From assembly GCA_002838945.1 (NCBI GenBank), contig PGXB01000013.1, positions 17,251 to 81,250 on the forward strand: a stretch of 64,000 nucleotides of DNA. The letters run 5' to 3'. The stretch is from a candidate division Zixibacteria bacterium HGW-Zixibacteria-1. Lineage in GTDB: Bacteria; Zixibacteria; MSB-5A5; GN15; PGXB01. Under the pieces are notes generated by a model that ran no database searches, was not told where the DNA came from, and saw only the letters and a list, made by a program, of their open reading frames with translations. Position numbers and translations under genes: made by a program. The number at the start of each line of letters is the position of its first letter. Within the stretch, counting starts at the first letter, position 1. Positions 35,267 to 43,678 of this stretch are shown here, one piece after another.

Positions 35267-36826
35267 ATGAAGATTTTCACGACCTGTTTATTGATTCTGT
35301 TCATGTTTTCTCTGCACCCGGTTGCCCGGGAAACTCTGACTCCCCTCCAAAAGGGGAAACTGCTGATTAATATCAAATATAACGAAATAATCTCCGGCCC
35401 CGAATATAACACCGAAAATCTCGACCAAAGCCTGAGAAACCATCTCGACTTTTATCTCTGGAGCCGCGGCTGGGATTTCGAATTCGTTCCGAAAGATGCC
35501 GCCGGAAAGATTGATTCTGTCATAAAAGCGGGCGCGGTGTCGGGAGCGCAGTATCTCTTGAATATAGATGTGACGCCAACATTCAAAACAGCGAAAGTCC
35601 GGACAAACTCTGATACGGGCAATAAGAAAATCAAATATGGCGGTTTTCTCGAGCTCGAGCTGGCCGTTTCTTTAAAAAATCTGACTTCAGGCCAAATGTG
35701 GCCGGAAAGCCGGAATGTTACCTGCGAGAGCAGAAAAGAATGGGTCAGGGATGGCGACGGCTTTCTGTCATCCGATCAGACTCTGCCCGAACCGCCGGAC
35801 TATGTCATAATGAGAGCGCTTTCCGAAGCACTCGAGTTTCTTCCTGTCTCTGAGCCGGTGATTCTTTATTCCAAGCAGGATATTCCTCTTTACATGATTC
35901 TCAATACCGCCGCCGCCGATCAGTGGGATAATAAGGACGTCAGTGATGTTCGTCTGGCGCTGGCTTATGCTTCGAGGTCCCTTCAAAGGCAATTCGGTAT
36001 CGGCTTAAGGCCGGTCGGCTTCGGCCGTTTGATGGATGATTCGGTTTCGTTCGAAGGCATTCAGCGTTTTTTCAACCTGTTGCTCAAAACCGAACCGAAG
36101 CGGCCCGATACTTTTACCATTGCCGTCTTTGACCCTGTTCATCCCGAAGACTTTTTCAAGCGGGTGCAGCCGTCACGGATCGGATTGTCGGACCTTGGCC
36201 GACATTTCTCGCTGGTTTCCCGTTTACAGCCTCCCAATGAAGATGTCGCAAAATGGATTTCCTGTATGAACGGGCAACTGCTGTTGCATGAGATAGGTCA
36301 CCTTATGGGAGCCATTCATGTTTCCGACCTGCATTCGATCATGAATCCGGTTACCGCCTGGGTTGCTTCGGATCAGTTCGATATCCTTAATCGGCGCATA
36401 ATCGAAGCGCGGCGGCCGGCCGGTTTCTCTAACGGAAATGTTAAAGATTATCTCAAACTTATTGCCGATGCTCTTGATAATTCCGGCTATGGACTGGCGG
36501 ACTATCCGGCCGTGTATTTCAGCTACATTAATATAAATCGTTTCATGTTGCAGCGAGATACCTTTGGCGAAGATGGAGTGGGGCAGTCGATACCGTACGC
36601 AGTGGCCGGTATGCAAATGTATCTCATAAAAAATCTTGAATCAGCCCGCGACAATTTCTATAAGGCGCTGGTCCGCGATACTTCGCAGGCATCAATCCAG
36701 TATTATTTATCAAAAGTCACCTCCGGTAAGCTGTCGGAGCTGCATTTGAAAAAAGCGGCCGAGATGGGCTATTACCGGGCCATTAATGAGCTGAGTCGAG
36801 CAGGCCAACCTATCATGCTGGATTAA
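35267..36826 (+). CDS. Exported metzincin-like zinc metalloprotease with C-terminal TPR-like region
   Basis: 519 residues from the ATG at 35267 (a TTG three codons earlier is also possible). A signal peptide is present (FTTCLLILFMFSLHPVA). The zinc site HEIGHLMGAIH (His341, Glu342, His345, His351) and a Met-turn SIMNP eight residues on define a metzincin. The N-terminal 200 residues form an unassigned beta-rich domain, and the last 100 residues look like TPR helices (AGMQMYLIKNLESARDNFYK). I do not recognise the family; the catalytic residues are complete, so it is probably active in the periplasm. Confidence 0.75.
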   Translation: MKIFTTCLLILFMFSLHPVARETLTPLQKGKLLINIKYNEIISGPEYNTENLDQSLRNHLDFYLWSRGWDFEFVPKDAAGKIDSVIKAGAVSGAQYLLNIDVTPTFKTAKVRTNSDTGNKKIKYGGFLELELAVSLKNLTSGQMWPESRNVTCESRKEWVRDGDGFLSSDQTLPEPPDYVIMRALSEALEFLPVSEPVILYSKQDIPLYMILNTAAADQWDNKDVSDVRLALAYASRSLQRQFGIGLRPVGFGRLMDDSVSFEGIQRFFNLLLKTEPKRPDTFTIAVFDPVHPEDFFKRVQPSRIGLSDLGRHFSLVSRLQPPNEDVAKWISCMNGQLLLHEIGHLMGAIHVSDLHSIMNPVTAWVASDQFDILNRRIIEARRPAGFSNGNVKDYLKLIADALDNSGYGLADYPAVYFSYININRFMLQRDTFGEDGVGQSIPYAVAGMQMYLIKNLESARDNFYKALVRDTSQASIQYYLSKVTSGKLSELHLKKAAEMGYYRAINELSRAGQPIMLD

Positions 36827-36860
36827 AACAACTTGCGAAAGTTGCCGTAATTCGGAACAA

Positions 36861-36906
36861 TCGGACACATTTTTGCTTATTGACAAATGGTAATACAATG
36901 TAATAT
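36861..36906 (+). promoter_or_regulatory. Candidate promoter/operator of the metal-transport operon
   Basis: TTGACA at 36880-36885 and TAATAT at 36901-36906 (15-nt spacer, slightly short). An overlapping GG-N10-GC pattern at about 36863-36876 would fit sigma-54 weakly. The short direct repeat TAATAC-AATG-TAATAT (36891-36906) lies over the -10 region and could be an operator for the ribbon-helix-helix protein. None of this is decisive. Confidence 0.4.
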
Positions 36907-36951
36907 CCTGCGTTTGATAATAATCGAATTGTAAAAAAAAGAGTTTTTCAG

Positions 36952-37227
36952 GTGAAGAGAAATAAAAAAGAAATTGTGACATTTAAGGCTGATGAATCGC
37001 TGCTGGAAGCCATGAAAGATATTCCCAATCGCTCCGAATTCATCCGTTCAGCGGTGATGCATGCGCTCGACTCGGTTTGTCCGCTCTGCAATGGGACCGG
37101 TATTCTGACCCCCAATCAAAGGGATCACTGGAAAGAATTCACGAACGGTCATCGGGTTGAGGAATGCCATGACTGCCACGAAAGGCATCTTGTCTGCGAA
37201 CACCAGAATGAAAATGGCACGGAATAA
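36952..37227 (+). CDS. Ribbon-helix-helix protein with C-terminal Cys/His cluster, probable metal-sensing repressor
   Basis: 91 residues, GTG start. Residues 6-40 (EIVTFKADESLLEAMKDIP, then NRSEFIRSAVMHAL) are a CopG/NikR-type DNA-binding domain. Residues 43-84 contain CPLCNGTG, CHDC and CEH, giving four or more Cys plus His ligands for zinc. The gene is the first in a run with znuA, znuC and znuB and overlaps or abuts znuA. I infer a metal-responsive repressor of this transporter, analogous in logic to NikR but with a zinc-ribbon-like sensor. Direct evidence is lacking. Confidence 0.7.
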   Translation: MKRNKKEIVTFKADESLLEAMKDIPNRSEFIRSAVMHALDSVCPLCNGTGILTPNQRDHWKEFTNGHRVEECHDCHERHLVCEHQNENGTE

Positions 37228-37243
37228 CTTCCGGGGTAGTAAA

Positions 37244-38161
37244 TTGAAACGGCTACAAGAAATAAATCGAGCCAGGCATATATTTTCTATTACTTCGGCT
37301 ATGCTGCTATTGTCGATTTTGTCGCCTGCCTCAGGACACGCCGTTGATAATCAGAAGCTTCATACGTTTGTCAGCATTTTGCCCCAGGCATATTTTGTCG
37401 AGCGCATCGGCGGTGAATATGTGGATATCGAAGTAATGGTCGCTCCCGGTCAATCGCCCGAGACTTATGCGCCGACCCCGCGACAGATGTCCGACCTGGA
37501 TCATGCCGAAGTTTATTTTGCCATCGGCCTTCCTTTTGAAAACCAGTTGTTGCGCAAGATCAGGGAGATATTCAGGGATCTTGACATTGTCGGTACCCAG
37601 AATGGAATAGCGTTAAGAGCGATGGAATCTCATGGGGAAGTGCATGAAGGGCATGAGCATGAGGCCGGCGCCTCTGATCCGCATGTCTGGTTGGACCCGA
37701 TTGCGGTAAAAACAATTTCGAAAAATATATGCGATGAATTGACAAAACTCGATCCGGCACATCAGCCATATTATGAGAAAAATCTAACAATATTCCAGGC
37801 CGAATTGGACAGTATAAACGCGGCCATTACAGGCAGATTGGAGCCATACAAAGGGCGCCACATTTTTGTTTTTCATCCGGTTTACGGTTATTTTGCCGAC
37901 CGCTATGGTTTGGAACAGACGGCGGTGGAAATAGAGGGCAAGGAGCCGAGCGCCAAACAGTTGGCTTCGTTTATCGACATGGCCCGGGCCGACAGTGTCA
38001 CGGTCATTTTTGTTCAGCCGCAGTTCTCGACCAAAACGGCCGAGACAATTGCCTCTGCCATCGGCGGGACAGTGATAAAAGTCGATCCCCTGTCGCGCGA
38101 TTACCTGAATAATCTGGGAAATATCGCCGACCGGCTGGCGGAAGGATTGGGGGGCAAATGA
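37244..38161 (+). CDS. znuA: Zinc/manganese ABC transporter substrate-binding protein
   Basis: 305 residues from the TTG at 37244, chosen because GGGG lies 7 nt upstream and a signal peptide (HIFSITSAMLLLSILSPASG) follows; ATGs at 37208 and 37214 are alternatives that overlap the regulator gene. Cluster-9 family marks: FVSILPQAYFVERIGGEYVD, DPHVWLDP, FHPVYGYFADRYGL and KVDPLSRDY. A His-rich loop (HGEVHEGHEHE) is typical of zinc binders. The first metal ligand position reads SPETYAPTP with Glu73 in place of the usual His, so metal preference could differ from classical ZnuA. Confidence 0.88.
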   Translation: MKRLQEINRARHIFSITSAMLLLSILSPASGHAVDNQKLHTFVSILPQAYFVERIGGEYVDIEVMVAPGQSPETYAPTPRQMSDLDHAEVYFAIGLPFENQLLRKIREIFRDLDIVGTQNGIALRAMESHGEVHEGHEHEAGASDPHVWLDPIAVKTISKNICDELTKLDPAHQPYYEKNLTIFQAELDSINAAITGRLEPYKGRHIFVFHPVYGYFADRYGLEQTAVEIEGKEPSAKQLASFIDMARADSVTVIFVQPQFSTKTAETIASAIGGTVIKVDPLSRDYLNNLGNIADRLAEGLGGK

Positions 38162-38916
38162 GCAAAAATCAGGTGGTCCGAATCGAAAATTTGACTTTCT
38201 CATATGACGGCGTCCCGGTTCTGGAAAGTGTCAATCTTACGATTGATGAAAATGATTTTGTCTGGGTGGTTGGTCCCAACGGCGGCGGCAAAACGACCCT
38301 GGTTAAACTGATTTTGGGTTTGTTGCAGCCCCGTTCCGGCAAAGTCGAGGTTTTCGGACGGCATCCGGCTGAAGTGCGCTCCCGAATCGGTTATATGTCT
38401 CAATTCGCGCGACTCGATCCTCAATTCCCGATAAATGTCATCGATGTGGTCCTGATGGGACGTTTGGGAAATGACCGGCGGTTGGGGCCATTCCGCAAAA
38501 GTGACCGGGAAATCGCCGAAAGCGTCCTTGATGAAGTCGGGCTGCTGGATTTAAGCCGGAAATCGTTTTCGTCGCTTTCGGGCGGCCAGCAGAGGCGGGT
38601 TTTGATTGCCCGGGCGCTGGCGGTGGAGCCGGAGTTGCTCATTCTGGATGAACCGACGGCCAATCTTGACTTGCTGGTCGAAAAAGAGCTGTATGATCTT
38701 CTCCGCATATTGAATTCCCGGCTGACCATTATCATGGTTTCGCACGACCCGGCTTTTGTGAGCGATAATGTCGAACGAGTGGTATGCGTCAAACGCAAAG
38801 TTTCGGAGCATCCGACCTGCGAACTGGAGGGGAATTTTATCGGTGAATTGTTCGGCGGGGAGATGCGCCTGGTTCGGCACGACAAACATATCGGAAAGAG
38901 GAAAAACGGTGGGTGA
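38158..38916 (+). CDS. znuC: Zinc/manganese ABC transporter ATP-binding protein
   Basis: 252 residues. Walker A is GPNGGGKTTL, the signature LSGGQQRR, Walker B LLILDEPTANLD, and the switch His lies in VSHD. RSRIGYMSQFARLDPQFPI and the C-terminal extension are typical of the Zn/Mn importer ATPases. It overlaps znuA by 4 nt and the permease by 8 nt, so the three are coexpressed. Confidence 0.93.
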   Translation: MSKNQVVRIENLTFSYDGVPVLESVNLTIDENDFVWVVGPNGGGKTTLVKLILGLLQPRSGKVEVFGRHPAEVRSRIGYMSQFARLDPQFPINVIDVVLMGRLGNDRRLGPFRKSDREIAESVLDEVGLLDLSRKSFSSLSGGQQRRVLIARALAVEPELLILDEPTANLDLLVEKELYDLLRILNSRLTIIMVSHDPAFVSDNVERVVCVKRKVSEHPTCELEGNFIGELFGGEMRLVRHDKHIGKRKNGG

Positions 38917-39760
38917 GTTTATTGATGCCCTCATGCATCATTCCTTCCTGCAGTATGCCCTTCTGACCGGGCTGCTGGCCAGTGTGGCCTGCGGCATTGT
39001 CGGGACCTATGTCGTAACACGCCGGATCACCTATATCGGCGGCGGAATCGCTCATTCCATTCTCGGGGGCATGGGCGTGGCATATTTTCTTTCGGTGGCC
39101 TATCGGTGGAACGGCTTGAAGCCCATGTATGGGGCGATTATTGCGGCCCTGCTGGCGGCAATAATAATCGGGCTGGTCAGTTTGAAATCCCGCCAGCGGG
39201 AGGATACAGTCATCAGTTCCATTTGGGCCATCGGGATGGCGGTCGGGGTTATCTTTATTTCCCGAACACCCGGCTATAATCAGGATCTGATGAGCTACCT
39301 GTTCGGCAATATATTAATGGTGACCCATTCCGATTTGTGGCTGATTGCCGGCCTGGATGCTCTCGTTATAGTGATCGGGATACTTTTTTATAATCAATTC
39401 ACGGCAGTCTGTTTCGATGAGGAATTCGCCCGGGTACGGGGTTTGAATGTCTCATTTTATTATCTTTTGCTTTTATGTCTGACTGCCCTGACGGTGGTAA
39501 TACTGGTCACGGTGGTCGGAATCGTCATGGTCATTGCGCTGCTGACGCTTCCGGTCGCGGTGGCGGGGCATTTTACGCGAACCATGTGGGGGACGATGAT
39601 CCTGGCGACGATTTTGTCGATTGTTTTTGTCGTAACCGGTCTGGCGGTAAGCTACGGCCCGAATCTTCCGGCCGGCGCGACCGTTATCCTTATCGCGGGT
39701 CTGGCGTATCTGCTGGTGGCGGTTGGAGCGGGGATTTATCGATCAGGCCGGAGAACATAG
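38909..39760 (+). CDS. znuB: Zinc/manganese ABC transporter permease
   Basis: 283 residues from the GTG at 38909, chosen because GAGG lies upstream and the family N-terminus (LMHHSFLQYALLTGLLASVACGI in two pieces: LMHHSFLQYALLTG and LLASVACGI) follows; a longer reading would run through the znuC end. Eight or nine membrane helices, with GTYVVTRRITYIGGGIAHS and IALLTLPVAVAGHFT typical of ABC-3 family permeases. It completes the transporter and is the last gene of the operon. Confidence 0.92.
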   Translation: MGEFIDALMHHSFLQYALLTGLLASVACGIVGTYVVTRRITYIGGGIAHSILGGMGVAYFLSVAYRWNGLKPMYGAIIAALLAAIIIGLVSLKSRQREDTVISSIWAIGMAVGVIFISRTPGYNQDLMSYLFGNILMVTHSDLWLIAGLDALVIVIGILFYNQFTAVCFDEEFARVRGLNVSFYYLLLLCLTALTVVILVTVVGIVMVIALLTLPVAVAGHFTRTMWGTMILATILSIVFVVTGLAVSYGPNLPAGATVILIAGLAYLLVAVGAGIYRSGRRT

Positions 39761-40069
39761 AATCGGCAATTCTATAATATTTTCAGTTTAATTTGACCCG
39801 TCAAAAAATTGCTCAAAAACGGCTTTTGGCGCGTCTCTACCAAAAGAGAGGTAAAAACTGCTGAAATGTAGGGTTTATTCGCTTCAAAAAAAGCCGACGA
39901 GGGCTTGACAAACCGGTCGGATTATAGTAATTTTTCTGAACTTTTTGGCTGCATTTTGTTTGGCAGGCCGGGAGTTATGAAAATTGGTAAACACCGGGCA
40001 TTGATGATTGGCTGGGTGTCCGGAGAAGGTCGAAAAAAGTTGTTCAGTTTTTTTAATATGGAGATGCGA
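39761..40069. other. Intergenic region with promoter of the outer membrane protein gene
   Basis: 309 bp. A weak TCTCT/AGAGA hairpin lies at about 39834-39850, which may end the metal-transport operon. The promoter at 39905-39933 then leaves a leader of about 130 nt before the start at 40070. The leader is open in the gene's frame but has no coding character. Confidence 0.5.
39905..39933 (+). promoter_or_regulatory. Sigma-70-type promoter
   Basis: TTGACA at 39905-39910 and TAATTT at 39928-39933 with a 17-nt spacer. It would drive the FadL-like protein and the lipoprotein that follows. Confidence 0.6.
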
Positions 40070-41539
40070 ATGGGAGTTTTGAGGTTTTTTGCCTATTGTC
40101 TTATGCTTATCGTGTTGATATTACCCAGCGCCTTCGGCAGCGGGTTTACGTATGACGGACTGGGCGCTAAGGCAAGAGGTATGGGTGGGGCATTTAGAGC
40201 CCTGGCCGATGATTGGTCGGCGGCGTATTATAATCCGGCCGGGTATAATCTTATTCCGGACAATTACATTGCCGGGAACCTGGCCATTTTTGAAAATCGC
40301 TATACGGCGATTACCGATATCACCTGGGATGGGTATGAGTCCGGATTTTATAACGGTATTGAGCTTTATAACGAACATGAGGTCCTGAATGTGCCTCAGG
40401 GCGCGATTGTGGCCCGTTTGCCGTTGCCGGTCCTGGGCGAGACCATGACGGGCTTTTCCATAATGCAGATTTTCGACCAGAATCAAAGCTGGGAGATGTT
40501 CGCCAATATACCCGTTTACAGCACGGCGGCGATTTCTCCGAAGCAGTTCTACAATAATCTTGATGTCGTTGCCTTTCAGGTCACTGCGGCCAAAGGCTTT
40601 AAAGAGGATAAACTATCGATCGGCGTCGGCCTGTCGCTTCTCAGAGGCGACCTGGCGTATAACAGCATGATTATCCATGATAATCCTTATGCTTATGTCG
40701 ATGATCCCGACCTGTCGCAGATTGCCGATCGTCCTTACGACAAGATCCCGGAGTGGTATCACAATGACGGCCGCGGCTGGGGCTTCGGCTATCGGGCCGG
40801 AATGCTTTATCATTTTAATGATAATTTGAATCTCGGCCTGACCTTTTCCGGCCAGAGTTCGATCACTATAAGCGGAAAATCGGAATTCCTTTACTATCTC
40901 GGCAGCAATCCCAGTCTGGCCGAGAACTATTTCGATACGACAGAAGAGAGATATTTTCTGGAAGGTAATATCATCGACATAACCGCCGATTTCGAGACCA
41001 CTCTCAAGACACCCAATTCGGTCGGTGCCGGCATTGCTTATACGCTGAACGAAAAGCTGACTCTGGCGGTGGACGGCGAGTATATCTTCTGGTCGCAGTT
41101 CGAAGGTTTTGAATTTACATATACCAATTATGTGGGACTCCCGCGTGCAAACTTTACCCGGGCCAATGCATTGATGACGGGTGATATTACGGTTCCGATC
41201 GAATGGGATGACGCCGGGCGAATGATGGTCGGCGCCGACTATAAGGTCAACAGCTATGCCGACCTTCGGGCCGGTTTTTCGGTCGATCAAACGGCGCTGA
41301 AAGAAGACACCTTTATACCGCAATTCATCGATTTGAATACGAAGTACAACTATAGTATCGGTCTGGGGGTGGAAATCGGTTTCTGGCACCTTGATTTTGC
41401 GACCACCTATACGCATCACAAAGATCTCAATGTGCCGAATATGACCGATGTCGACGGCGATGGACTTATGGACAATATCTCGGCCTTCTACAAAGCCGAC
41501 AGCTACCAGACAGTTCTTGGTATATCTTACAGATTTTAG
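40070..41539 (+). CDS. FadL/OmpP1-family outer membrane protein
   Basis: 489 residues from the ATG at 40070, which has GGAG 6 nt upstream and begins a signal peptide (FFAYCLMLIVLILPSAFG). The mature start GARGMGG-like ARGMGGAFRALADDWSAAYY, then NPAGY, is the N-terminal hatch motif of the FadL/TodX family. Amphipathic strands and an aromatic C-terminal residue (GISYRF) fit a beta-barrel. It would carry hydrophobic compounds across the outer membrane. The next gene follows after 11 bp. Confidence 0.88.
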   Translation: MGVLRFFAYCLMLIVLILPSAFGSGFTYDGLGAKARGMGGAFRALADDWSAAYYNPAGYNLIPDNYIAGNLAIFENRYTAITDITWDGYESGFYNGIELYNEHEVLNVPQGAIVARLPLPVLGETMTGFSIMQIFDQNQSWEMFANIPVYSTAAISPKQFYNNLDVVAFQVTAAKGFKEDKLSIGVGLSLLRGDLAYNSMIIHDNPYAYVDDPDLSQIADRPYDKIPEWYHNDGRGWGFGYRAGMLYHFNDNLNLGLTFSGQSSITISGKSEFLYYLGSNPSLAENYFDTTEERYFLEGNIIDITADFETTLKTPNSVGAGIAYTLNEKLTLAVDGEYIFWSQFEGFEFTYTNYVGLPRANFTRANALMTGDITVPIEWDDAGRMMVGADYKVNSYADLRAGFSVDQTALKEDTFIPQFIDLNTKYNYSIGLGVEIGFWHLDFATTYTHHKDLNVPNMTDVDGDGLMDNISAFYKADSYQTVLGISYRF

Positions 41540-41550
41540 GAGGGCCAGTA

Positions 41551-42822
41551 ATGTTTAGAAAATTTGGTATAGTTCTCATGATTCTTACTGCCGCCCTTCT
41601 TTTCTTCGGCTGCAGTGAGCGCGAATCGAATATAGTGAAACCTGATCCCAATATCCGCAATGGTTTCACCGGCGTTTACACGCATCCGGGTGGTCACCTT
41701 GAGTCCGACTACCTGTCTTTCACCATGTTCACTCCGGTCCGCAAGGTTCCGAGTATCAACCTGAAAGTCTATGTCCCGCCAAACTATGCTGCGACGGGTA
41801 CTAAATATCCGGTTCTCTACCTGCTATCGCCTTTCCGCGGGAATGATTTTTATTATATCAACCACGGACTGGTGGCTATTGCCGACAAGATGATTCTCGA
41901 AGGTACCATCAAGCCGATGGTCATTGTCTGTATCGACGGTTCGGCCGGCTACGGCGGCGTTTTCTATGGAGACAACTGGTTCAGCGGCAAATATGCCGAG
42001 GCGATTGGCTCCATTACGGGCAATTCATTTGAAGGCTCGATCGTCGATTATATCGACGGCGTATATAATACTCTTGATTCCACGCGCGCTAACCGCGCCA
42101 TCTCCGGTTTTGAGATGGGCGGCTATGGGGCGATGCGAATCGCGGCTATGTTCCCGGATAATTTCTCCTCGGTCAGTGCCATCTCGGCCCCGCTCGATTT
42201 TGACGGCGCCGGCGGCACCGGCGGTTTTGTGCCGCTCTTCAAGCAGGTAATTCGGAATGCATCTCCGCTGGGCAACAGCTTTATCTCGATGGCCCAGTAT
42301 CGTGATCTGGATACCGCTTACACCAATCCACTCCGCACCATGGTTATGGCAGCATCATGCGCCTTTTCGCCGCATCTGGATTTCGACAATGTCGTAACTC
42401 TTAATCCGCCGACCGCGCTCGATACCTTCTTTGTCCAGGATACTCTGACTTATCTCAACCCCGAAGGCGGCATCAAGTTCCACCTGCCGTTCGATACCGC
42501 CGGTAATATCCGCCAGGTCGTCTGGAACATGTGGCTGGATAACAATATGTCGTCGATTATCGAGGCGAACCCGGGATGTTTCGATGATATGGCCATCAAG
42601 CTGTTCACGACAAACGACGACGAATACGGTTTCAATGTTCAGACATACAATTTTGCGAGCTGGCTCCAGGGCCACCTGAATATGCGCGGTATTTCCAGTG
42701 ATATGACACCGGATAATTATGAAGGTTACGAAGATTATGAAGCCGCCCGCGGGCGATTCCTTTATGATATCCTGCCAGTGATCCTGAAATTCCACTCCGA
42801 CAATTTCCCGGATCCTGACTGA
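41551..42822 (+). CDS. Esterase-fold lipoprotein with the catalytic Ser replaced by Glu
   Basis: 423 residues. A lipobox (LFFGC) follows the signal peptide. The fold is that of the putative esterase (esterase D/Fes) family: NLKVYVPPNYAATGTKYPVL, then ANRAISGFEMGGYGAMRIA. The nucleophile elbow should be G-x-S-M-G-G but reads G-F-E-M-G-G, with the codon GAG at 42112-42114 (Glu188). Unless a rare mechanism is used, it is catalytically dead and may be a binding or structural protein. AGGAGG precedes the start; a strong terminator follows. Confidence 0.8.
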   Translation: MFRKFGIVLMILTAALLFFGCSERESNIVKPDPNIRNGFTGVYTHPGGHLESDYLSFTMFTPVRKVPSINLKVYVPPNYAATGTKYPVLYLLSPFRGNDFYYINHGLVAIADKMILEGTIKPMVIVCIDGSAGYGGVFYGDNWFSGKYAEAIGSITGNSFEGSIVDYIDGVYNTLDSTRANRAISGFEMGGYGAMRIAAMFPDNFSSVSAISAPLDFDGAGGTGGFVPLFKQVIRNASPLGNSFISMAQYRDLDTAYTNPLRTMVMAASCAFSPHLDFDNVVTLNPPTALDTFFVQDTLTYLNPEGGIKFHLPFDTAGNIRQVVWNMWLDNNMSSIIEANPGCFDDMAIKLFTTNDDEYGFNVQTYNFASWLQGHLNMRGISSDMTPDNYEGYEDYEAARGRFLYDILPVILKFHSDNFPDPD

Positions 42823-42848
42823 GATTTTTATCAATGTTTCGTATATTT

Positions 42849-42884
42849 ACCGGAAGAGGCCGAAATCCTCTTCCGGTTTTTTAT
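42849..42884 (+). terminator. Rho-independent terminator
   Basis: Eleven-bp stem ACCGGAAGAGG/CCTCTTCCGGT (42849-42859 with 42867-42877), 7-nt loop, then TTTTTTATT. It ends the transcript of the porin and lipoprotein genes. Confidence 0.95.
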
Positions 42885-42903
42885 TAACAGATAAGGATAT
42901 AGT

Positions 42904-43602
42904 ATGGAATATGATTTAATATCGATCGGGGCCCACCCGGATGATGTCGAGGTCGGAACCGGCGGGGTCCTGATTGATCTCAACAAGCGCGGTTATAAAA
43001 CCGGTATCGTTTATCTGACGCATGGCGAGATGGGCACCGGCGGCACGCCGGAAATCCGGGCCGAAGAGTCGATCAACGCCGCCAGAGTGCTCGGCTCCGA
43101 TCTGATAGAAACATTTGACTGGGGTGACTGCAAGCTGTTCGATACCTATGAAAGACGTACCGAGCTGGCCAACCTTATCCGTAAATACAAGCCGAAAATT
43201 ATCCTGGCTCCGTATCCCTGTGTCGGTCACGGCAAGCGGCAGTCGCATGCCGACCATGTCGCGGCCGGGCAGATAGTCATCAATGCCGCCAATTATGCCA
43301 CCTTGATAAAGATGCCGGTCGAAGGGGAGGTTCATCGCACCCAGCGTGTTTTTCATTATTTTCTGCCGCCCGGCCTGACGCCCAATTTCGTTGTCGATAT
43401 CACCGAACATTTCGAACAATGGATCGAGGCGCTCAAATGCCATAAGTCGCAGTTCCTGAACCCCGAAAAAACGCGCGATTATATCTGGTCGCTGGAATCG
43501 ATGGCGCGCGCCTTCGGACAGCAGGCCGGATGCAAGTATGGCCAGGGCTTCTATAATGTCGAACCGACGCGGATTGTTGATCTGTTCGATTTGGTGAAGT
43601 GA
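42904..43602 (+). CDS. bshB1: PIG-L/LmbE-family deacetylase, BshB1-like
   Basis: 232 residues. ISIGAHPDDVEVGTGGVL carries the zinc ligands and catalytic Asp; HADH carries the third ligand. LTHGEMGTGGTPEIRAEES is close to the BshB1 subgroup, which removes the acetyl group from GlcNAc-malate in bacillithiol synthesis. The genes for BshA and BshC are not in the window, so the assignment rests on sequence alone, and another GlcNAc-conjugate deacetylase is possible. It is monocistronic, between two terminators. Confidence 0.82.
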   Translation: MEYDLISIGAHPDDVEVGTGGVLIDLNKRGYKTGIVYLTHGEMGTGGTPEIRAEESINAARVLGSDLIETFDWGDCKLFDTYERRTELANLIRKYKPKIILAPYPCVGHGKRQSHADHVAAGQIVINAANYATLIKMPVEGEVHRTQRVFHYFLPPGLTPNFVVDITEHFEQWIEALKCHKSQFLNPEKTRDYIWSLESMARAFGQQAGCKYGQGFYNVEPTRIVDLFDLVK

Positions 43603-43628
43603 GTCATCTTACTATAAAAGTCAAAGAC

Positions 43629-43660
43629 AAGGCCGGACTATAAATATCCGGCCTTTTGTA
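43629..43660. terminator. Bidirectional terminator between convergent genes
   Basis: AAGGCCGGA/TCCGGCCTT (43629-43637 with 43647-43655), 9-nt loop. TTGTATAAT follows on the plus strand and TTGTCTTTG on the minus strand, so it can serve both sides. Confidence 0.85.
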
Positions 43661-43678
43661 TAATAATGAAAGGTGTCT

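Noticed and set aside
36863..36876. Sigma-54 promoter before the metal-transport operon
   Set aside because: GG-N10-GC spacing is present but the rest of the -24 element (CGGACAC) is poor, and a TTGACA promoter lies a few bases on; kept only as a side remark.
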